Assembly: GCA_902803125.1 (NCBI GenBank)
Contig: CADCOZ010000264.1
Location: 1-7,877 of the forward strand
Direction: 5' to 3'
From: an uncultured Ruminococcus sp.
GTDB lineage: Bacteria > Bacillota > Clostridia > Oscillospirales > Acutalibacteraceae
DNA length: 7,877 nt
In this document: positions 6,563-7,877 of the stretch, piece by piece
Layout of the letters: each line of letters starts with the position of its first letter
Position numbering within the stretch: position 1 is the first letter of the stretch
Position numbers and translations under genes: made by a program
The notes under the pieces: generated by a model
Seen by the model: only the letters and a program-made list of their open reading frames with translations
The model's database searches: none
What the model was told of the DNA's origin: nothing

Positions 6563-6829
6563 TCATCTCCTTTTATGTTGGAGGGCTTTGCCCTCCAAAC
6601 CTCCCACCAGAGGCTCTGCCTCTGGACTCCGTTGGGGGAAAACTTTTTCTGGCGAAAAAAGGTTTCCCCCAAACCCCCTTTCAAAATTCGCTGTGTTGTT
6701 GTCTTTCAAGTTCTTACCGTGCAAAGTTTCATACTCCCGCCGTATCATCGCTTTGAGGGGTGTCGTGTGGCTTTCAACAGGTATTTTTGATACGGATTCC
6801 CGCAGCAGTGCGGCAATCCCGCATTCCAC
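6563..6829 (-). CDS. Doubtful small ORF running into the hairpin repeat
   Basis: This 88-codon frame starts at GTG and I do not recognise it. Residues 1 to about 46 look like plausible soluble protein with ordinary codon choice (for example PLKAMIRREYETLHGKNLKD). Residues from about 47 onward are a translation of the hairpin repeat, with Gly- and Pro-rich sequence typical of such elements. It follows the SUKH stop by 12 nt in the same frame, has no good ribosome binding site, and its stop lies 4 nt before the parE start. It may be a remnant whose 3' end was replaced by repeat insertion, a translationally coupled small protein, or a chance frame. Confidence 0.25.
   Translation of the reverse strand: MECGIAALLRESVSKIPVESHTTPLKAMIRREYETLHGKNLKDNNTANFERGFGGNLFSPEKVFPQRSPEAEPLVGGLEGKALQHKRR
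6567..6572 (-). promoter_or_regulatory. Ribosome binding site fixing the TTG start of parE
   Basis: AAGGAG on the minus strand lies 8 nt before TTG at 6556-6558. The codon directly before that TTG is an in-frame TGA (6559-6561), so the protein cannot begin further upstream. An ATG at 6564-6566 is in a different frame. Confidence 0.85.
6578..6693 (-). repeat. Structured hairpin repeat, copy 1 (inverted relative to copy 2)
   Basis: Three hairpins are packed into about 116 bp. TTGGAGGGC/GCCCTCCAA has a 3-nt loop (6578-6598), CCAGAGGC/GCCTCTGG has a 3-nt loop (6607-6625), and a long stem from TTGGGGGAAA to TTTCCCCCAA (6632-6672) extends inward through T- and A-runs with one mismatch. The outer edge, read on the minus strand, is CAGCGAATTTTGAAAGGGGG. 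It aligns with the start of copy 2 at 7790-7810 on the plus strand, so the two copies are inverted. I see no coding capacity and no transposase. It resembles a MITE- or REP-like non-autonomous repeat; the family is not named with certainty. It lies between the SUKH gene and parE and ends 5 nt before the parE ribosome binding site. Confidence 0.8.
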
Positions 6830-6841
6830 TTTCCACGTTCA

Positions 6842-7648
6842 TTATTTCCGGCTGTATTTCAGAATAACCCCCTTAAAGTGGGACAACACCAATTCTTCAA
6901 AGGTTTGTCCTGTCGGCTGAGGATATTCCAATCCCTGACGGAAAAGAACCATTTCGCCGCTCATTTCACCGTGACACACCAGCATATAACCGGAACAGCC
7001 GCCGGAATCAATCACTTGCAGTAAACCGTTATACGCCTGCTTGTACATTTCATCATACGCCGGCGGTGATTGCCCGTGCAAAGCCGTATACCATTCGTCC
7101 CACTTTTGCGGTGTCAGATACGGATTCACCAACGGCTGTTTGTTTTCCAGCACATACGGCAAGGTGGCATAATCCGGCTGTAACCCCGTTTCCGTATAGT
7201 GGCAAACGGTGTTTTTGTGGTCATAATAACCTTCCCGCTCGGCCTGCTCCAAGGAGTAGATACCATGATCGGGACCCGCTCCACCGTTGCCGACCTGTGT
7301 CAAAAAGTCCACATAGCCCTGCGGCAAGTGTATGTTGTGCCGCCGTTCAAAATCACGCACCTGCGACAGCGGCACCACCGGATTGAACTCGTAGCGGTGA
7401 ATATCGGCTCCGTACTGACGGTATTCGGTGTCCAACTCTTTGGCACGATTCACCAGCTGTATCACTTCCACCGCAAAGGGCGACATTTTCGGCAAATCGC
7501 TTTCCACCACATGACGAATACAGTCCAGACCGGTAATGTTGATAAAATCCTCATCGGAACGTATCATCTCCAAACCGGTCACCGCAGGCTCTAATTCTGT
7601 ATTATCTTCTATTTTTCTGATTTTGTCAAGACCGAGTATTTCCATCAT
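6842..7648 (-). CDS. SUKH (SMI1/KNR4) domain protein
   Basis: This is a 268-residue soluble protein with no signal peptide or membrane segment. The SMI1/KNR4 domain starts near residue 91 with VPLSQVRDFERRHNIHLPQG (92-111), followed by YVDFLTQVGNGGAGPDHGIYSL (112-133, the family signature of GNGG-GP-GIYSL type). It closes with SGYMLVCHGEMSGEMV (219-234). Family members often act as immunity proteins against polymorphic or contact-dependent toxins, but many bacterial copies have no known role. No toxin gene is adjacent, so the function is open. The N-terminal 50 residues carry three spaced copies of a short motif: GLDKIR (6-11), GLEMIR (25-30) and GLDCIR (40-45). The start is ambiguous. Two ATGs are adjacent (7646-7648 and 7643-7645), and AGGTG at 7651-7655 is spaced 2 or 5 nt from them, favouring the second. 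It ends in TAA-TGA. The gene is flanked by inverted hairpin repeats. Confidence 0.85.
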   Translation of the reverse strand: MMEILGLDKIRKIEDNTELEPAVTGLEMIRSDEDFINITGLDCIRHVVESDLPKMSPFAVEVIQLVNRAKELDTEYRQYGADIHRYEFNPVVPLSQVRDFERRHNIHLPQGYVDFLTQVGNGGAGPDHGIYSLEQAEREGYYDHKNTVCHYTETGLQPDYATLPYVLENKQPLVNPYLTPQKWDEWYTALHGQSPPAYDEMYKQAYNGLLQVIDSGGCSGYMLVCHGEMSGEMVLFRQGLEYPQPTGQTFEELVLSHFKGVILKYSRK

Positions 7649-7706
7649 GTCACCTGTCTTTCAATGGCTGTCTGCCCTATCGTCCATTGTTTGCATTGAG
7701 AACCAT

Positions 7707-7727
7707 TCAGCGGTTTTAGGAAGGGGG
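7707..7727 (+). repeat. 21-bp direct repeat, left copy
   Basis: The 21 bases from TCAGCGG to GGAAGGGGG are identical to 7790-7810, the left edge of hairpin repeat copy 2. After this left copy the sequence leaves the element (AGAAGAAATG) and enters the heptamer microsatellite. This suggests a truncated first copy of the same element, or a duplication of its end, 83 bp before the intact one. It is non-coding. Confidence 0.8.
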
Positions 7728-7736
7728 AGAAGAAAT

Positions 7737-7771
7737 GAATAATGAATAACGAATAATGAATAATGAATAAT
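7737..7771 (+). repeat. GAATAAT heptamer microsatellite (5 units)
   Basis: There are five tandem 7-bp units. Four read GAATAAT and the second reads GAATAAC. Because 7 is not a multiple of 3, the tract is open in some minus-strand frames and produces spurious FIIHYSL-like translations, which should not be taken as a gene. It lies between the two 21-bp direct repeats upstream of the SUKH gene. Related degenerate units occur at the other end of the window after cca. Confidence 0.9.
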
Positions 7772-7789
7772 ATTCGAAGAAGCCAAAAA

Positions 7790-7877
7790 TCAGCGGTTTT
7801 AGGAAGGGGGTTTGGGGGACAACCCTTTTTCCGCTGGAAAAGGGTTTCCCCCAATGGGGTTTGGGGCAAAGCCCCAA
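7790..7877 (+). repeat. Structured hairpin repeat, copy 2 (cut by window end)
   Basis: The left edge (CAGCGGTTTTAGGAAGGGGG) is followed by a long imperfect hairpin (7812-7854, TTGGGGG...CCCCCAA, loop GCT). A perfect TTGGGGC/GCCCCAA stem with an AAA loop ends exactly at the window edge (7861-7877). It matches copy 1 read on the opposite strand. The terminal hairpin differs in sequence (GGGGC/GCCCC against GAGGGC/GCCCTC) but keeps perfect pairing. No coding potential is seen. The element probably continues outside the window. Confidence 0.75.

Noticed and set aside
6632..6672. Long hairpin of repeat copy 1 as a bidirectional terminator
   Set aside because: Neither side has a U-tract directly after the stem. 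The A- and T-runs are inside the stem, and homology with copy 2 explains the structure as part of a repeat.
6694..6841. Promoter for parEC upstream of the repeat
   Set aside because: TTGAAA-like -35 boxes occur, but the hexamers at 17 bp are poor matches (for example TTTTGA) and other TAT-like boxes are at wrong spacing.
7737..7771. Heptamer tract as a CRISPR array or origin iterons
   Set aside because: The 7-bp units are contiguous, with no spacers and no DnaA-box pattern or initiator gene nearby.
7645..7869. Minus-strand ORF of 74 codons upstream of the SUKH gene
   Set aside because: It is a translation of the hairpin repeat and the GAATAAT microsatellite (FIIHYSL-type cycles). No ribosome binding site or protein-like composition is seen.

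Overview
The window is chromosomal DNA, probably from a Gram-positive anaerobe of the Clostridia, most likely an Oscillospiraceae/Ruminococcus-type organism. This is inferred from four things: strong AGGAGG ribosome binding sites, TTG starts, a SecG with a Ser/Thr/Glu-rich tail, and GC-rich hairpin repeats of the GGGGCTTTGCCCC type. No rRNA or other marker is present to confirm it. All recognisable genes lie on the minus strand, so they are transcribed from high to low coordinates. No tRNA, rRNA, CRISPR array or transposase is visible.

In transcription order: a SUKH (SMI1/KNR4) domain protein (6842-7648) sits between two inverted copies of a structured, non-coding hairpin repeat (about 6578-6693 and 7790-7877, the latter running off the window). 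A doubtful small ORF (6563-6829) follows the SUKH gene and runs into the inner repeat. The repeat ends immediately before the ribosome binding site of a two-gene operon, parE-like (4567-6558) then parC-like (2277-4538). These encode the ATPase/TOPRIM and DNA-cleavage subunits of a divergent type IIA topoisomerase. It lacks a GyrA box and has Ala at the main quinolone-contact position.

A well-formed promoter (2190-2218) then drives secG (1526-2140). SecG carries the normal two-helix core followed by about 120 residues of low-complexity tail built on an 11-residue (33-bp) repeat. secG ends in three consecutive in-frame stops. A terminator-like hairpin with a U-tract (1454-1488) follows, only 4 nt before the ribosome binding site of cca (96-1433), the tRNA CCA-adding enzyme. 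cca starts at TTG and has no obvious promoter of its own. Downstream of cca (1-95) is AT-rich repeat-like sequence with no gene.

Most of this is housekeeping: tRNA maturation, protein export and DNA topology. The accessory character is concentrated at 6560-7877, where the orphan SUKH gene is bracketed by inverted hairpin repeats, a heptamer microsatellite and a 21-bp direct repeat. I see no convincing new multi-gene system. The best leads are the repeat-bracketed SUKH locus, the unusual topoisomerase pair, the SecG tail, and the terminator placed directly in front of cca.
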